This document shows positions 62,747-64,000 of a DNA stretch of 64,000 nt, in pieces (positions within the stretch are counted from its first letter, which is position 1; every line of letters starts with the position of its first letter). This DNA comes from Flavobacterium gelatinilyticum (GTDB lineage Bacteria > Bacteroidota > Bacteroidia > Flavobacteriales > Flavobacteriaceae), in assembly GCF_027111295.1 (NCBI RefSeq), contig NZ_CP114287.1, positions 4,898,001 to 4,962,000 on the forward strand, written 5' to 3'. Made by a program: the position numbers and the translations under genes. The notes under the pieces were generated by a model. It had not been told where the DNA came from. It was given only the letters and a program-made list of their open reading frames with translations, and searched no databases.

Positions 62747-63811
62747 ATGAATGCATTTTTCTCTAAAATTAAAAATCATAAAGAACAAAATTTACCTTTT
62801 GTGCTTTATTCAAAACCCAATACTTCTGAACTTGTTGGGATTTTACAAAAAAATAATACTTTACATACCGTTTCTGATTACAGCGAAAAAGGATTTGTTT
62901 TTGCTTCTTTTGATGGAAAACAGCTTGTTTTAATTCCCGAAAACGAATCGGATATACTGATTGCTCAAAACGAAAGTACTTTATTTGAACCAATTGAAAT
63001 TGATGATTCTGGTTTTGATCCGGAAGCTAAATTTCAATATGAATATCTGGTAGCACAAGGCGTGCAGGCAATCAAAAATGAAGAATTCAAAAAAGTAGTT
63101 TTATCAAGAAGCGAAGAAGTGCCTTTGGCTGCGTTTGATTATATTGAAACGTTCCGTCACCTGGTACAGCTATATCCTGCGACTTTCTGCTATTGTTTCT
63201 TTCACCCAAAAATTGGATTGTGGATGGGAGCAACACCAGAAAAACTGCTGAAAGCAAACGGAAATGTTTTTGAAACCATGGCTTTGGCAGGAACGCAAAA
63301 AGATAATCCGGAAAAAGAAATCGTCTGGGAGCAAAAAGAAAAAGACGAACAGCAATACGTAACCGATTTTATTGTAAAACGATTAAAGGAATTTGCGGCT
63401 TCGGTTGTGGTTTCTGAACCTTATAGTTTAAAAGCTGGATCGATCTGGCATATCAAAACGGATATTTCGGGAGTTTTAAACGAAAATTCAACTTTAGAAG
63501 AAGTAGTAGATACTTTGCATCCAACGCCTGCAGTGTGCGGTCTGCCAAAGAAAAAAGCAAAAGTTTTTATTATAGAAAACGAAAATTACAACAGGACTTT
63601 CTACACTGGGTTTCTTGGAGAGCTCAACAGCACTTTTGCCGGAGATCATGCCAGTTCTGATTTATTTGTAAATTTACGCTGCATGCAGATTCAGGATGAA
63701 AAAGCGATTTTGTACATGGGCTGCGGAATTACCAGAGAAAGTATTCCGGAAAAAGAATGGGAGGAAAGCGTCAATAAATCAATGACGATGAAAAGAGTTT
63801 TAAAAAAATAG
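62747..63811 (+). CDS. menF: isochorismate synthase
   Basis: A 354-residue chorismate-binding enzyme: [49 protein letters not shown] and GELNSTF. The Lys of FKKVVLSR and the Glu of the GATPE block are the expected isochorismate synthase residues. It makes isochorismate for menaquinone. A spacer of GAAACCTGAAAC units separates it from bshB1. Confidence 0.9.
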   Translation: MNAFFSKIKNHKEQNLPFVLYSKPNTSELVGILQKNNTLHTVSDYSEKGFVFASFDGKQLVLIPENESDILIAQNESTLFEPIEIDDSGFDPEAKFQYEYLVAQGVQAIKNEEFKKVVLSRSEEVPLAAFDYIETFRHLVQLYPATFCYCFFHPKIGLWMGATPEKLLKANGNVFETMALAGTQKDNPEKEIVWEQKEKDEQQYVTDFIVKRLKEFAASVVVSEPYSLKAGSIWHIKTDISGVLNENSTLEEVVDTLHPTPAVCGLPKKKAKVFIIENENYNRTFYTGFLGELNSTFAGDHASSDLFVNLRCMQIQDEKAILYMGCGITRESIPEKEWEESVNKSMTMKRVLKK

Positions 63812-63884
63812 TTTCAAGTTTCAAGTTACACGTTCTGTGGACAACCTGAAACCTGAAACAAAAAAACAAAACAAACAAAAAGCA

Positions 63885-64000
63885 ATGAAATTAGATATAT
63901 TAGCCTTTGGGGCGCATCCGGACGATGTAGAATTAGGTTGTGCCGGAACAATTTTAAAAGAAGTTTCCCTTGGAAAAAAAGTAGGCATTGTAGATTTGAC
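63885..64000 (+). CDS. bshB1: bacillithiol biosynthesis deacetylase BshB1, start only
   Basis: The first 38 codons of a PIG-L-type deacetylase: [19 protein letters not shown] contains the zinc site HPDD with the family's A-x-G-AHPDD context. It removes acetate from GlcNAc-malate in bacillithiol synthesis. Cut by the window end. Confidence 0.88.
   Translation, partial: MKLDILAFGAHPDDVELGCAGTILKEVSLGKKVGIVDL

Overview
The window looks like a chromosomal segment of a Flavobacterium-type member of the Bacteroidota. Evidence: AT-rich DNA, TTG/TAnnTTTG promoters, almost no Shine-Dalgarno sites, many lipoproteins, a secreted nuclease that appears to end in a T9SS-type C-terminal sorting domain, and very close packing of ATG starts behind stops.

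Layout. (1) 154-7291: an RNA-repair operon. Two SUKH/immunity-like proteins and two paralogous mini-nucleotidyltransferases precede a T4 Rnl1-type RNA ligase, a Hen1-type RNA 3'-terminal 2'-O-methyltransferase, a stand-alone ligase resembling the ligase module of bacterial Pnkp, and a T4-type 5'-kinase/3'-phosphatase. (2) 7484-11169: TatD hydrolase, a DUF434 NYN/PIN-like protein, an unknown protein and an SDR-like protein; two tRNA-like elements follow 8 bp behind the SDR stop, then a terminator, then a tRNA-Asp-like gene. (3) 11834-16765: a lipoprotein, a COG3541 nucleotidyltransferase and a two-gene nuclease/helicase defence module (Hachiman/AbpAB style). (4) 16906-23675 (minus): a type VI secretion VgrG locus with a GH19-like peptidoglycan-hydrolase effector, an immunity candidate, and a row of decayed effector tails each followed by its own lipoprotein. 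(5) 24034-36272: XRE regulator, a second COG3541 protein, then a DUF4132 giant, a WGR protein and a SWIM zinc-finger protein, corresponding to parts of the E. coli yeh cluster. (6) 36300-40000: short transcription units, tRNA-Arg, more tRNA-like elements, a DEDDh exonuclease, a third RNA ligase, an ATP-grasp protein and a non-coding, hairpin-rich stretch with tRNA-like fragments. (7) 40317-49648: SPFH protein, metallophosphoesterase, second DEDDh exonuclease, and a MoxR/vWA/beta-propeller (bpX) ternary system. (8) 49697-64000: ordinary chromosome (acyl-CoA ligase, purL, secreted endonuclease, thioesterase, isochorismate synthase, start of bshB1).

The most interesting signal is that an inverted repeat (CTGCGCA-N7-TGCGCAG) lies at a fixed distance, 13-14 bases, upstream of a -7-like box in four places: before the first operon gene, before the RNA ligase, before hen1, and before the non-coding tRNA-like region at 39.4 kb. 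One regulator may therefore switch on both the RNA-repair enzymes and a set of tRNA-like RNAs. I infer a stress- or phage-induced RNA damage response in which the tRNA-like RNAs are decoys, spare tRNAs or repair substrates. The enzyme families are known. The link to tRNA-like RNAs through a shared promoter element is, as far as I can tell from sequence alone, the undescribed part.
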